A DNA stretch of 64,000 nucleotides from Cyclina sinensis (taxonomy: Eukaryota; Mollusca; Bivalvia; Venerida; Veneridae). How positions within the stretch are numbered: the first letter of the stretch is position 1; each line of letters begins with the position of its first letter. Both the position numbers and the translations under genes were made by a program. The stretch spans positions 26,305,647 through 26,369,646 of the forward strand of contig JAAONU010000019.1 in the NCBI GenBank assembly GCA_012932295.1, written 5' to 3'. Below are positions 25,450-37,425 of this stretch, in pieces. A model generated the notes under the pieces. That model had not been told where the DNA came from, made no database searches, and saw only the letters and a program-made list of their open reading frames with translations.

Positions 25450-25655
25450 GTTGCCACTGATTGTACATCTGTATTCGTTGATGGTGCTGAGAGCCGTGGT
25501 TCTCACAATGTGACAATAATAGCCAAGAATGGTCAAACAACAGCATTTATTGATGTTACTGTCTGGGTACCAGAAGAGCGTCTAGATATTCAGCTGTCAG
25601 ATACAAAACTTAGCAGGGTCAAGAATTGGAGGGTGCCAGGTCTCAATGCAAAAAG
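25450..25655 (+). CDS. TMEM132: TMEM132 exon
   Basis: 206 bp, starts in phase 0 and leaves two bases of a split Arg codon. Acceptor CTGTTACAG, donor GTAAAA. It encodes ATDCTSVFVDGAESRG, a TVWVPEERLDIQLSD segment, and LSRVKNWRVPG. The VWVP...LSD..LS.VK.WRVP pattern is a family hallmark of TMEM132 and identifies the gene on its own. Confidence 0.93.
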
Positions 25656-26027
25656 GTAAAAGCATTCAGTGAGGTTGATTGAACTGTTTTGTCAGGTTCA
25701 AGGTTGCTTAGAAAATTAGTCAGCACTTGGACAACATTGTTAAAGTACAGGTTATTTCGACCTGATCAATAACAGACTGTTCAATCAATATTGTTTAGAA
25801 ATACCATATGTCAGATGTTTGTAAAATGCATGAATGGATTGAGACATACTTTAGGTTACAGAAGTGTTTAATAGTATAATGGAGATACTGTCTGAAATAC
25901 CAATGTTTTAAAAATGCTTAATTAAATGACAACTATGTATCAGAAATCAGTATTAGATTTAACTGAAAATATGTTTTTGAAAGGTAGACTTGTTTATATT
26001 TTTGGCTCATTACCATTTTGTTTTCAG

Positions 26028-26307
26028 AACCAAAAGGGCCAGTGACCCATATGTTAAGTCTTACTTTGATAAGATTGGATCACCTAAGGGACGTAACTGT
26101 GAGCTTCTTCGCCAGCAGTCACTGATGGAGGTGTTTGCACGTTTCTTTATACAAACACCTAAGGGTACTGACTATTTCATGGGGCCTGGGACTTACCTGA
26201 AGATCACAGATCTGGTGAAAGGTCGTCTGAGAATGTCAGACACTCGTATAGCAATGCTGTCAGACAATATGATCAAAGGGAAGGAGGAAGGATGCACTGA
26301 AATTCAA
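26028..26307 (+). CDS. TMEM132: TMEM132 exon
   Basis: 280 bp; the first base completes the split Arg codon and the end is phase 0 (donor GTAAGA). It encodes RTKRASDPY, then a GRNCELLRQQSLMEVFARF stretch and a FMGPGTYLKITDLVKGRL block. In vertebrate homologues the corresponding region is a Cys-containing strand, then a YMLGP..-like segment and ITDLV. The frame runs on a few codons past the donor into intron, so the splice site rather than the stop defines the exon end. Confidence 0.92.
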
Positions 26308-26633
26308 GTAAGAATTATTCCGAGTTGGTAGAGTGCCAGATTTCTTGGATTTAGCTATTGCTTTTAAATATTAAGTCTTTACTGTACTTTGTATTTGAAC
26401 AGAATCATCAGTTAATTGTATATCAAATCATCACTCACTGATTGCTGGTCTTGTGTTCAAGCCTCCTTGAGGAAATTATTTTTGGAGAAGAGGTTGACAG
26501 TTTATAATGTAAGACTGGGTTGTCCTCTGTACAATTTCAACAAGAATAAGTTGTCTTGTCATGTACTTTTGGAGGAAAAAACAAGCAGAACTATTGCTGT
26601 ATGTATTGAAATGTATTTTTGATATCTCATCAG

Positions 26634-26825
26634 TTGCTGTCTCCACGAAATGGCCATGTCCTTGCAATGCGGGAGATTTGTGTGTCACATGACAAAGTGT
26701 TCGTCAAACGGTTAAATCTTAAACTTGTTACTGGAATGACAATGTTTGTGGAAGCGAGTCATGACAGAGATGGAGCATTGATTGCCACAGCTGTAATAGA
26801 TGGACAGTTCCTCGGGAAAAACCAT
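26634..26825 (+). CDS. TMEM132: TMEM132 exon
   Basis: 192 bp, phase 0 on both sides; acceptor ATCTCATCAG, donor GTAAGC. It encodes LLSPRNGHVLAMREICVSHD, a KRLNLKLVTGMTMFVEAS segment and AVIDGQFLGKNH. The LLSP...V.V....V...L.L.LV.GM.. order matches TMEM132 homologues. Confidence 0.9.
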
Positions 26826-27996
26826 GTAAGCACTACATTTATTGGTTACATTTACAGCTGATCATGATGCTTAATTTAAAGATATACTATGCCCATTTTT
26901 GCATAAAATACTTTTCTTGAAGAAATCAATTGAAATCTAGGAATTTCTTACTGAATATGTCTTATTACGATACTAGAATACACACAGTATGTATGGGAAG
27001 CTGCATTTCCTATTACACGTCATGTTATGTTGGTGATTTCTTAAAAAAATTGCCAGTTTTTTTAATAACACTAAGTATTAATATTGTGTTTACCTATAGT
27101 GTGTAGAGTTTTAAACATAACATATCTACTTTGTTTGTACTCAGACATGTTTATTTTATATTTACATAAAAAGGTGTAGTAGTTACTTGTATCTAAAACT
27201 TGAGCATAATTTATCATTAAACTATAGGAAGCACTGATAGATATTCATTTCTGTTGAAATGCACAATTCAGCTTTTTTTGTCATACTTACCATCCATAAG
27301 GAAATACTTGATTAACGTCCATGTTTACCCCATAAGGTAACAGTGGCAATGTAGCATAAGTAAAACTTGTCTAACATGTAAGAACATTAAATATTTCCTA
27401 CAGTACAGTATCATTTGTATAATATGTTTAACACGGTTCTCACTGTCAGGGAAAAGTCAGGGGAAAATTTTTTATCTCAAGGTCAGGTAAAAGTCTGGGA
27501 AGTTTGAAATTGGTTGGGGAAATTTTGAAAATAAGCTAAGTCAGTGAACAGTTAGTTGATTAATACTTGAGGCAAATTGGGAGATCAGTTTTACACCACC
27601 AACAAACACCCTGGAAAATAAAAGTAAAAATCAATAGATAATTAGTTTTACCAGTGAAATAAGTGCAGTATTTGCATTATGCATGTTTTGATTCTAATAA
27701 AACAAACAGGTAATGGTTGGCTGTTGTGGGAGGAAAGAGGTGAGCATTGTTAGTATATACATTTCATGCTCGTAGATCACCTGTATTAGCATTGGCGCTA
27801 AGTTTGTTCAGGGAAAATTGAATTTGGTCAGGGAATTTGTTATGTTATCTTTGTGGGAACCCTGTTAAGGTTTACATTAATATAATGTTATGGGCGTATA
27901 TGTGTGTGTATGGTAAGAGTTTCTTTGATACTTACATCTAAACAATCTAGGAAAAAGTACTCAACTACAAGAGTTCAATGATTTATTTTCGCACAG
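26826..27996 (+). other. TMEM132 intron carrying a TTAA-flanked element
   Basis: 1.17-kb intron. The only structure seen is the 433-bp element at 27432-27864. Confidence 0.7.
27432..27864. mobile_element. 433-bp MITE flanked by TTAA (piggyBac-like)
   Basis: The left end begins CACGGTTCTCAC and the right end reverse-complemented begins CAGGGTTCCCAC (10 of 12 match). TTAA is present at both flanks (27428-27431 and 27865-27868). Repeated GTCAGGGAAAA phrases lie inside both ends. No open frame of note. The TTAA duplication points to piggyBac-type mobilisation, although the CAGGGTTCCCAC terminus resembles hAT ends; TTAA sites are the better discriminator here. Confidence 0.65.
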
Positions 27997-28162
27997 GAGG
28001 GTATAGTGGATGTTGAGGTTGTCTTTTCCGACATGACGTCATTACCGTTACATTACATTGATCCTGAGAACTACTTTCTTCAAGTGATTGCTGCCGATCA
28101 CAACATTGTGGGAGTGGCTGTTACTGTGACCCCGCCTTATCAGCCACATGTTGTGGCTAATG
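27997..28162 (+). CDS. TMEM132: TMEM132 exon
   Basis: 166 bp, phase 0 at the start and one base over at the end (Gly codon split as G|GT). Acceptor TTTCGCACAG, donor GTATGT. It encodes EGIVDVEVVFSDMTSLPLHY, then DPENYFLQVIAADHN and a PPYQPHVVAN end. The FSD.S..PL..(Y)DP..Y.L.V block is conserved in TMEM132 proteins. Confidence 0.92.
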
Positions 28163-28582
28163 GTATGTAAAAATTGAATCTTTTTAGTAGTTGCAGTTTT
28201 ATTAAAAAGTGTGTTTATTACTGTTGAAACTCATAAATTTAAGAGGTCACCTTACTTAAGCAGTGCAGTTGGCAGTTTCTCTTGGCTTGCTGCTGAAGTC
28301 AGGTTTGTACTTATATGAATACATGAATGTACATGAATTTTTGTACTGTGGTATTGATTATCTATGTCTGCCACAAACTAGCCACAAAACCTTGATGGTA
28401 ACTGTACACTAGCAGAATTCATTGGCAGAAAAATATAGTATGGGGGAGTAGCTTCTTTGTCAGTCCCAAGATAAGTTCTAGTAGACTGATTCTTACAAGA
28501 TTTTGTAACATTAGGTGTTTTGAGGGATTTCAATGAAAATATTTTTGATACCAGATTGATAAAATTTTCTTTACTCTTGCAG

Positions 28583-29547
28583 GTGAGGGTAGTGGTGAAC
28601 TACTTACAGTCATTTTGAGACTTTCGGAATCCTGTGAACGTAAGAAAACTCGACCGCTCATCACCACTTCAATGTTTATTAATGTAGATTTCTCGCAGGA
28701 ACGTAGAGTTTATGATGACAACAGATACCAGATGGATGCACATTATGACACCAACAGAGCCAGTGATAGGTGGGATCCATCATATCAGAAAGCACCAGTT
28801 TATACGATTGAAGCCCAGCCAGATAAGAAAGAATATAAAGATACAAAATTCGGTGGAAAAAATAAGTTGAAAAACAGGGATGACGATGGTTTACAAGTCT
28901 TAGCAATTAAAGATGACATTGCTGAATATGTGGAAAAAGATTCCGAGGGAGAACCAGAGCCACTCCGCACTAAAACACTACAGGAAGGGCTAACTCCGCT
29001 TGAAATTGGAATGTATGTGTTGCTTGCTGTTTTCTGTGTAGCAATGACAGTTTTTATGGTAAATTGTATTGTATTTTTTGTTCGATATAAAAGAAAACAG
29101 AAACCAATGAAAGCGGGAAGCACAGAAGCCATCAAAAACGCAAATGATTGGGTATGGATAGGTCGTGCAACTTTGGAAAGGAATTCTGTTTATACTCGTT
29201 CATCTAGAACATTGATGCCAGAAGAAGATTTTAACGGAAATGTTAACTCCACACGACCTTTAAGTGTTGGAAGTAACAGTAGTAGTGGAAGTAGTCAAGC
29301 TTCAACGAGCGGAATTTCATCAAATCCTTCTAATAGCAACAGAAACAGTGTTGTTTCAACATACAAAGGATCAGAATGTAGTATTAGAATTACGACAAAC
29401 CCGTTAACTGAGGAGGGTGCAATGGGTGGGGTACCTGAAGAAACAGCGTCTGAATGCGGCACCCCAAAGTGGGACTATGAAGCCATGGGCATGAACTATG
29501 AGCAACTCCTTGCTTATTTTGACAATCTAAAGGAGTCTACTGCATAA
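28583..29547 (+). CDS. TMEM132: TMEM132 last exon: juxtamembrane region, TM helix, cytoplasmic tail
   Basis: 965-bp terminal coding exon ending at TAA (29545-29547); acceptor CTCTTGCAG. It encodes the last ~321 residues of a single-pass type I membrane protein: a charged extracellular linker, LTPLEIGMY leading into a 26-residue transmembrane helix (29005-29082), a basic stop-transfer RYKRKQK, a conserved DWVWIGR motif, a Ser/Asn-rich low-complexity stretch (about 29251-29360) and a C terminus ending YEQLLAYFDNLKESTA. The YFDNLKES ending and the LEIGMY start of the helix are diagnostic of the family. TMEM132 proteins are neural adhesion molecules with cohesin-like and Ig-like ectodomains; the exact ligand is unknown. 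About 716 residues of the protein are visible in this window. One invertebrate member is typical, so assignment to the vertebrate A-E paralogues is not attempted. Confidence 0.96.
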
Positions 29548-31255
29548 TATTTCAGAGAAAACTGACTCTTACCTGTTAAATATAGAGGAAAAATGAAGTT
29601 GGAAGGGTTTCTTAGAAGAAGAAACAAATGACACATTTTTAGACACTTCAGTGTGGATATATACAAATTTTGATAGTTAAACAAGCCAACTATGATTGGA
29701 CTTGATATGGAAAAAAAGAGCTTATTGACTTTAATATACAAAATTTGTGAGTGCCATGATGGTTACTACACTACCAGTGCACATTTTAATATGGGAATGA
29801 AAAAAAGAGGTGTGTCTTCAAGTTAGACTGACTTGTTGTTCAAAACCAAGATTGTTTTTTCTATTCGTTCATATGTTGGGTATTTAATTGTCATTGTTGG
29901 TAATTATTCAGTGACTGGTTCACATCTGTATGCTTCCGTGTGTCTGCCTTTTGCTACCAGTTTATTTTTTAATTTAGTCTGTAATGATGAGCAGTTTTCT
30001 GAAATCGCACCGCTTGTATAATATACTGAATATGGCATACATTTATTTTCTGCTTTTAAGATCTCAAAAAGTGAAATTGTTTATTTTTATTTTTTCTTTG
30101 CCAGTACATATGATTCCATTCATTGAGCATGCTTTGCTTTTTGAAGTCTTACAATGGGGCATTGCTATTCTTGTTTCAATGTTTAGGTGCTAAACCCTGT
30201 AGGGGAATGTCTTTATAGCTATATAGTAGTTGTAAGAAGAGTTTTTAAAAAATGTACATAAGTTCTGTAAGAGAAATAATATTGTATTAGCAACTATATA
30301 AAAAGGGAAGAAATCTATGCATATAGATACAAAAGAAAGACAGATTTTTTATGGCAGAGGACCTTGTATTCATACACAAATGGACTGGGTGGGAACAAGT
30401 TCATGTTTACATCATAGGACCTGCCAGATTTTTCCACTTGATTGACTAGAATTTAGAAGCTGCACAGGTATTTTTTGGCCAGGTGAAATTTTACATTTGC
30501 ATTGGATTTAATCAGTGCTTTGAAATCAGTTTCTTTGTAGAAAAAAATTGAAATTTTAGAAACTTGTAATTCTAGTTTTTAAGAGAAAAGTCTAGAAAAC
30601 AGCGACAACCTTTTTTTGAATCATTATGTGATACTTTTTTCCTATTTTATTGCAGTATATGATTTCTGGCTTTTATTTGCCAAATAGTTAAATCTATGAA
30701 TTTATGAATTCAAAAGATAGATTCTCAGATTGCACTTTTTAATCAATATTTTACAGATTTATGTAATACAATGTTTCTGTGTACCACCTAAGAGATAAAT
30801 TTTGTTTACAAATTTTTAAGTTTTTTTTTTATGTACATTTATGTAAATTTTGTTATTTATATTATTTTGTTAAGGAGTCGTTTAGTGATCTATATTTGTA
30901 TATAGCTATATTTTATTGTAAATATTGGCACACATAAAACTGTTGTACACTTACCAGTGCTACCTATTTACCTTCCTATATACATGTTTGTCTGTTATTT
31001 TATTTTGTTAAAAATCCTCGTTTTCTGTATGTGACATATATGTTAATGTAATTTATAAATGTTTTCTAGTGTTTGTATTTATACGCATTTTTCAAGGGGT
31101 TATTTGGGTGGAGTCATGGGTAGATTAACAGCAAGTGTTCCATTGTAGCACTGGCGGAAAGGGCAGAATATTTCTCAGGAATTAAAGAACAGTACTTAAA
31201 TTGTACTAAACAATAATAAAAGGATGATATAATAGGTATAGTTAAATTTGCAAAT

Positions 31256-31481
31256 GGCACAGTGAGTTTCGCAGACATTCACATGGCCTTCACTTAGAGG
31301 TATATCAGAGTGGCACAGTGAGTTTCGCAGACATTCACATGGCCTTCACTTAGAGGTATATCAGAGTGGCACAGTGAGTTTCACAGACATTCACATGGCC
31401 TTCACTTAGAGGTATATCAGAGTGGCACAGTGAGTTTCGCAGACATTCACATTGCCTTCACTTAGAGGTATATCAGAGTGC
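31256..31481. repeat. Four tandem units of 56 bp
   Basis: GGCACAGTGAGTTTCGCAGA recurs at 31256, 31312, 31368 and 31424, with unit 3 carrying TTTCACAG instead of TTTCGCAG. The units are nearly identical, so the duplication is recent. It lies in the likely 3' UTR of TMEM132. Confidence 0.95.
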
Positions 31482-34364
31482 TCTTTAAACCACAGGAATT
31501 TACAGTTTGGTGAAGATGACTTAAAGATAACTTGTAAATTTCTTTTGATTCTGTGGACTTTGCTAGTTGATTGAATATTTAAATATTTTCTAGAATATGA
31601 AAGCTTTTCCAAGTTCACCTTATTCTTAGCTTCCTTGTTCTGAGAAAATGTTTCAAACTTTCTCAGTCTGAGATGTTTCACTCCCCCTTGTTCTTAGAAA
31701 ATGCTTTGCCATTTCAATCTAAGAAAAATAGTTTGCCCTTTCTGCCATCTGTTTACTCTTACCTTTTCAAGCAAAACCATTTCTTTTATAAGAATTGCAT
31801 TCAGTGGAACAAATTCAAAATAATGTTGATGTGTTCATATTGTAAACGTGTGTATTTTATATCATATTTTATGTTACCATTGAATCTCTTTAAATACAGA
31901 TCTGAACCTGAAACTTACTTGTAAAGCCAGTGCAAAAAAATCAGTAATGATATAAATTTAACATAGTTAATTTCAAGAAAATACCTGTTCCCTTCACAAG
32001 CTTCCAGATTTTTCAGACAGTGAATTTACTCAATTTAGTACTACTGCACCTTCACACATTATTGTAGAAAAAAATAGAGTTTTTTTCCCAGAGAGATGGG
32101 GTCTAGAAGAGTTCAGTTTGATTCTTCACTAGGTAGAACCTTTAACCCCTTGGGTAGGGAACCATTATATGGCCTTCTTTATTAACATGCAGTTACAATA
32201 ATTTCCAACTCAACCCACGATGTGTAAGTTGCATCCTGAAAACATAATGTTCCTTGTTTTCAAAGGGATTGTGCTATTTTTAGATTTATTTCACCTTGTT
32301 AAGACTTGGTTGTGATTATTTCATATTATGTGAAAATTTTTATTATTTTAGTCTTGCCAAAATGTATACTTTCTTAAGCTTTGCAAAAGCTTCATTTTGT
32401 ATATAGTTATGTTCTGTCTGCTTGGATATATCCAAGATTTTTATCTCCTTTTGTGTTTGCTTCTTTTATTATTTCTGCTACTTGTTTCCACTTTCCTCTA
32501 TTTTCTTTTTGCTTTATTGCTTTGTTTATGGTTATTTCTTTATTTCCTTATTTCTTCTTTGTCTTTCTTTTCCCTTTGTTTTTCTTAACAAGAAGATGAA
32601 ATTTGTTATATGATTTCATGAGTGGAGTCATTTTAATGAAATAGTTGAAAAAACTTAAAAAAAAACTATTAAGTAATGTAATTTGTTTCAGACAGTTTTA
32701 GCTTGAAATACGGGACGTTGATTCTTAAAATATGCCAGTAAGATACGCATGTAATAGTCACTATTTCCATGGTAGTTAAACTGTTTATATTGATTTCAAT
32801 GTCAGTAAATCAAATGAAAATGATATCAGTTTTGCATTACTGGAAGTAGCATATTTCAACATAACATATTTCCATTTACTGAATGTTTTTTTGTACTTAC
32901 TGATTTTATGAATGCTTTCTCTGTTGACTTTGCAAATACCTCTGCTACATAAACTTGCCTTATTTGAAGTGATATTGTTAAGCTTTTTACTCCATTTCAA
33001 ATCTCTGTTGTTTTTCAATTTTATATAGGATAAGTATGTAGTTTGTACATGTTCTATGATGCAGTTATATAGACTTTGAATTATGCCTTTGGTATTAAAG
33101 GTGAAGTTCTATTTGGAATTAGAGTCGATAAAATAATAAATATTGCTTAATAAATCAGTGAACAATTGAATATCTTTTAATAAATGAATGAATGAATAAA
33201 TATCACTTATTAACTGAATGATTAAATAAATCAAATCATAAATATTGTTTCCAAAAAAAAATTAATAATTGTTTAATAATATAATATATATAATGATGAA
33301 ATTGATACTCAAAGGAATAGGAAGAATCCAGGAAGAGTTTAAGTCTGAGATAACAGTTTCTATCCTTCTAATTTTCATTGAACAGATAGTAATGCATATT
33401 GTAACTATCAGAGCTTCTTTTAGCTAGCTTTCTCTTTCAGCATTAAGTTCAACACTGTGTTTGATAATATTTATGATCAAATTTTATGATTTTGTATCAA
33501 TTTCTTTTTCAAAGTTAAATGTACTGAAGTCATTTGGGCAAGTAATTTAGTCGAATTTTAGTATAAAAGATAATTAAAAACTTAGAATTAGAAAGAGAAC
33601 TTGTTTTCTGTTTAAGTCTGTGTACATTCTTAGTCTAATTGTTAAAATCATTAAGCATTCCTTTATGTATAGTGAACTTTTTAAAAATTATTTGATAACA
33701 AAATTTAGTGCTGTATTAAAATAGTTTACTGGCAACATGACAGTATTAGAGTATTTGGTAAGCATCAAATAAAAAAAAAACTTTTTGCAGTTGTGTAGTA
33801 TATTTTGTTTGTAATATTTGGAAAAAAAACAGGTTTTGGTGTAAAAGCCGTTTATCAAAATTTAGTGAACAGCTGAAATCAGCTCTGATTTTGTGTTTGT
33901 GTGTGCAGATTATCTACACCAAATCACTGCAAAATGTTTAAAAGTATTCAATTAAGACTTACATAGAGCTGTAATTTGATGTATAACCACCAAATTTTAT
34001 AATACATGTAGTACTGTATGCCTTACTGAAGTAGCACCTGTGAATTTGTAATTGACACAATTGCTGAATTTAATGACCACAGCAATTTGGTAAGCACAAG
34101 TATATTTGCTGTTACTTTGCTTTGCAGACCAGTGTTTGACTAGTATGAAGTATCAACTATTTCCAGATTGAAACAAGTATGAATATAACATTTTTTCTAG
34201 ATCTGAAAACAGCTATTGAAAAGTAGAACAGACTTTCTCATGTTTTACAGATCTGAGTACAGATGTTTTGTTAGTGTCTGTGTATGATATATATATAGGC
34301 TGTAAGCTTTTGTAACTATGAATTCATGTACTCTGATTCTACTCTTGTCACATTTGAAAGCATA

Positions 34365-34370
34365 AATAAA
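34365..34370 (+). terminator. Candidate polyadenylation signal
   Basis: AATAAA followed 20-35 bp later by a GT/T-rich stretch. It is the best positioned signal downstream of TMEM132 before the repeat block that starts at about 34750. Confidence 0.45.
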
Positions 34371-34756
34371 TTGTTAATTCATAAATGCATTCTGGTTTGT
34401 TTATTTCACCTATAAAGTATTACAATTATATATTTTATACTCAACATTTATATTCGTGTATTGTAAAGTATAAGTAAGTTGGGTCAGAAACACAAGACCC
34501 ATTGGCTCTTTTTGTCCAGGTCATTACTTTATTTCTTTCTATGATAAATGCTGTCACAGGCATGAAGAGACTGTCTTATGTAACAACATCAATTGATTCA
34601 GACAGACCTATCACTAGAACTGCCATTTCGGGTGACGAAACAAACACCTCGACACTCAAAGAGAACTCTTAACACGAAAACAAATTGCAACATCACATAC
34701 TCTGTTGTAAAGCATAAGTTGGCCGCTGTCGCAGGTCTCAGAGCTTAACACATAAC

Positions 34757-36600
34757 AAGAGGGCCATGATGGCCCTGTATTGCTCACCTGAATAAGACTG
34801 CTTGTAACAAAGTTGCTATGGACCTGTTTAATTGACCCCAGAGGACCCATATTCAAACCTGACCTAGAAATTATTGAAACAATCGTTCAAACAACTTTCC
34901 AGGTTATTTGGGCTGAAAATATAGCCTCTAGAATGTTAACAAGGTTTTTCGATATTTGGGCTCTGTGACCTAGTTTTTGACCCCAGATGACCCATATCCA
35001 AACCTGAGCTAGAAATCATCAAAATAACCTGTCTGACAAATTTCAAGGATATCTGGACTGAAAATGTTACCTCTGAAGTGTTGTAATGGTTTTTACATTT
35101 TTGGGCTCTTTGACCTAGTTTTATTTTTATCTCAGATGACCCGTATCCAAACATGAGCTAGAAATTATCAAAACAACCTTTCTGACAAATTTCCAGGACA
35201 TTTGGACTGAAAATTTCAAGGTTAATTGGAATTAAAATCTTACCTCTATAGTGTTAACAAGGTTTTTCCATATTTGGGCTCTGTGACCAAGTTTATGACC
35301 CAAGATGACCCATATTCGAACATGAGCTAGAAATCATCAAAACAACCTGTCTGACAAATTTCCAGGATATCCTGACTGAAAATGTAACCTCTGGAGTGTT
35401 ATAATGGTTTTTACATTTTTGGGCTCTTTGACCTAGTTTTTTTGATCTCAGATGACCCATATCCAAAGTTGTGCTAGAAATCATCAAAACAATTTTTCTG
35501 ACAAATTTCAAGGATATTTGGACTGAAAATGTAACCTCTAGAGCATTAACAAGGTTTTTCTACTTCTTGGCCCTGTGACCTAGTTTTTGACCCCAGTTAA
35601 CCCATATTCAAAACTGAGCTAGGAATCATTGAAACAATTTTTCTGACAAATTTCCAGGTTATTTGGACTGAAAATGTTACCTCTAGAGTGTTAACAAGGT
35701 TTTTACATATTTGGGGTATGTGACCTAGTTTTTGACCCCAGATGACCCATATTCGAATCTGAGCTAGAAATTATTAAAACAACCATTCTAACAAATTTCC
35801 AGAATATTTGAACACAAAAGTAGCCTCTAGAGTGTTAACATTTTTTTTTCTATTTTTGGGCTCGGTGACCTAGTTTTTAACCCCAGATGATCAATATATG
35901 AAACTGACCTAGAAATCATTGAAACAACCTTTCTGACAGATTTCCAGGTTATTTGGACTGAAAGTGTTACCTCTAGAGTGTTAACAAAGTTTTTCCATAT
36001 TTGGGCTATGTGACCTAGTTTCTGACCCCGGATGACCCATATTCGTATATTTGAACACAAAAGTAGCCTCTAGAGTGTTAACAAGGTTTTTCTATTTTTG
36101 GGCTCTGTGACCTACTTTTTGAACCCAGATGACCCATATTCGAACTTGAGCTAGAAATCAAAGAAACAACCTTTCTGACAAATTTCCAGATAATTTGGAC
36201 TGAAAATGTTACCTCTCCTTCTACAAGAAGATTTTCAAAGTTTTCACTATATAAGCCCATGTAAAGCCAATGACCACGTGGTGGAGCCAAATTTGACTCC
36301 AGGGGTATAATCTGAACAAACTTGGTAGAGGTCCACTAGACAATGCTACATACCAAATCTTAAGGCTTTAGCCCATGTGGTTTCAGACAAGAAGATTTTT
36401 AAAGTTTTCCCTATACAAAATCAATTGACCCCAGAGGTGGGGTCACATTTGACCCCAGGGGCATAATTTGAACAAACTTTGTAGAGGTCGATTAGACAAT
36501 GCTACATACCAAATCTTAAGGCTAAAGAAAATTCATAGATTTGACGGACTGACACAATCGGACACTTTAAAATCTTGATGCCCCCCTTCGGAGGAATCAT
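34757..36600. repeat. Inverted copy of the 145-bp tandem array with flanking tails
   Basis: About nine diverged units of ~145 bp (34930-36200), recognisable by TTTGGGCTCTGTGACCTAG, ACCCATATnCGAACnTGAGC and ACTGAAAATGTTACCTC. It is the reverse complement of the array at 1-450. Its left tail has the palindrome AGGGCCATGATGGCCCT (34760-34776) and CTCACCTGAATAAGACTG, mirrored at 454-502. The right part (36200-36560) has two ~157-bp units around TAAT(C/T)TGAACAAACTT. Minus-strand frames here are repeat read-through. It is possibly one whole mobile element of about 1.8 kb. Confidence 0.8.
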
Positions 36601-37425
36601 AAAACAAAATGCTTGAAGAGAGACGTATATTTCTTGGCAGGCTCGATGAGGCCATCCCTGGAAAATAGACTTGGTCGGAGTTTTCTTTCCAGAATATTTT
36701 TATTCCCGGAGGAACCTAGCCCCTCGGGATTTAGGAAAAATAATGCTATTGGTTAAGAATTAGAAAACAAGTTTAGATTCTAACTTGAAAATAAAGAGAT
36801 CATAAAGCCAATGGAAAATTCTATTTGACGATATAATAACAATTCTGGATACTTGCAAATTTAATCTAAAATACACACGCAATTGAAAATAAACAATGAA
36901 AAATTATGTTACACCTGTTATGTTACTTTCAGACATCTTAAGAAATGAGATAAGACGCATTTTATGTAATCTTTTATCAGATATCATTTTATTCTAAATC
37001 TTACTTGTAAAGTCTTTGTAAAACAGTTCTGACTAAGCTCACATATTTATTTTATCTATTGCCGTCGGCACATACAACACATGTTACGAAACAATCACTT
37101 TAGCGAGCAATGTGACACGTAATTGCTATAATACATTAGGATGCGACAACATTTTGCCAGAAGTTTTATTTAAGAATTGATGAGCCTTCACGGTTTTAAT
37201 GTGTCAAACTGATGGTTCTTTCCGTTTAAAAGAGATATTGCAGGATATTAACTATACTATATGGTTTCAGTGTGTCAACGTTGACGTGTCTGCTTCTCAA
37301 ACTTTTGAAAGGGATCAATACAGACGTCATCTATATATTTTCAATGCTCTCAAAGAAGATTGAATTGTTGCTGATTTCTTTTTGCAAAGTGAGTCAGAAC
37401 ACTTGTCTTAGAATCAAGTTTTAAA
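36601..37425 (+). promoter_or_regulatory. Upstream region of the ABHD-like gene
   Basis: Intergenic AT-rich sequence. Candidate signals before the start codon are a GACGTCAT CRE-like site (37323-37330), a TATATAT box (about 37332-37338), and TGAGTCA, a perfect AP-1 core (37390-37396), the last probably inside the 5' UTR. Such short motifs occur by chance, so this is suggestive only. Confidence 0.25.

Larger units (their letters stand above)
29548..34400 (+). other. Probable long 3' UTR of TMEM132
   Basis: AT-rich non-coding sequence after the stop. A canonical AATAAA at 34365-34370 is followed by TGGTTTGTTTATTT, a GT/T-rich element suited to cleavage near 34390. If that site is used the UTR is about 4.8 kb; earlier AATAAA-like signals exist (for example near 33200), so shorter ends are possible. 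It contains a 4 x 56-bp tandem repeat. T-rich short frames at 32381-32613 overlap in all three frames and are not genes. Confidence 0.5.

Noticed and set aside
32381..32613. Three overlapping hydrophobic open frames
   Set aside because: T-rich sequence is open in all three frames at once; no family signature; lies in the probable 3' UTR.
34656..36290. Several 66-77-residue minus-strand frames with similar sequences
   Set aside because: The similarity comes from the 145-bp tandem repeat; stops fall at unit boundaries and there is no coding signature.
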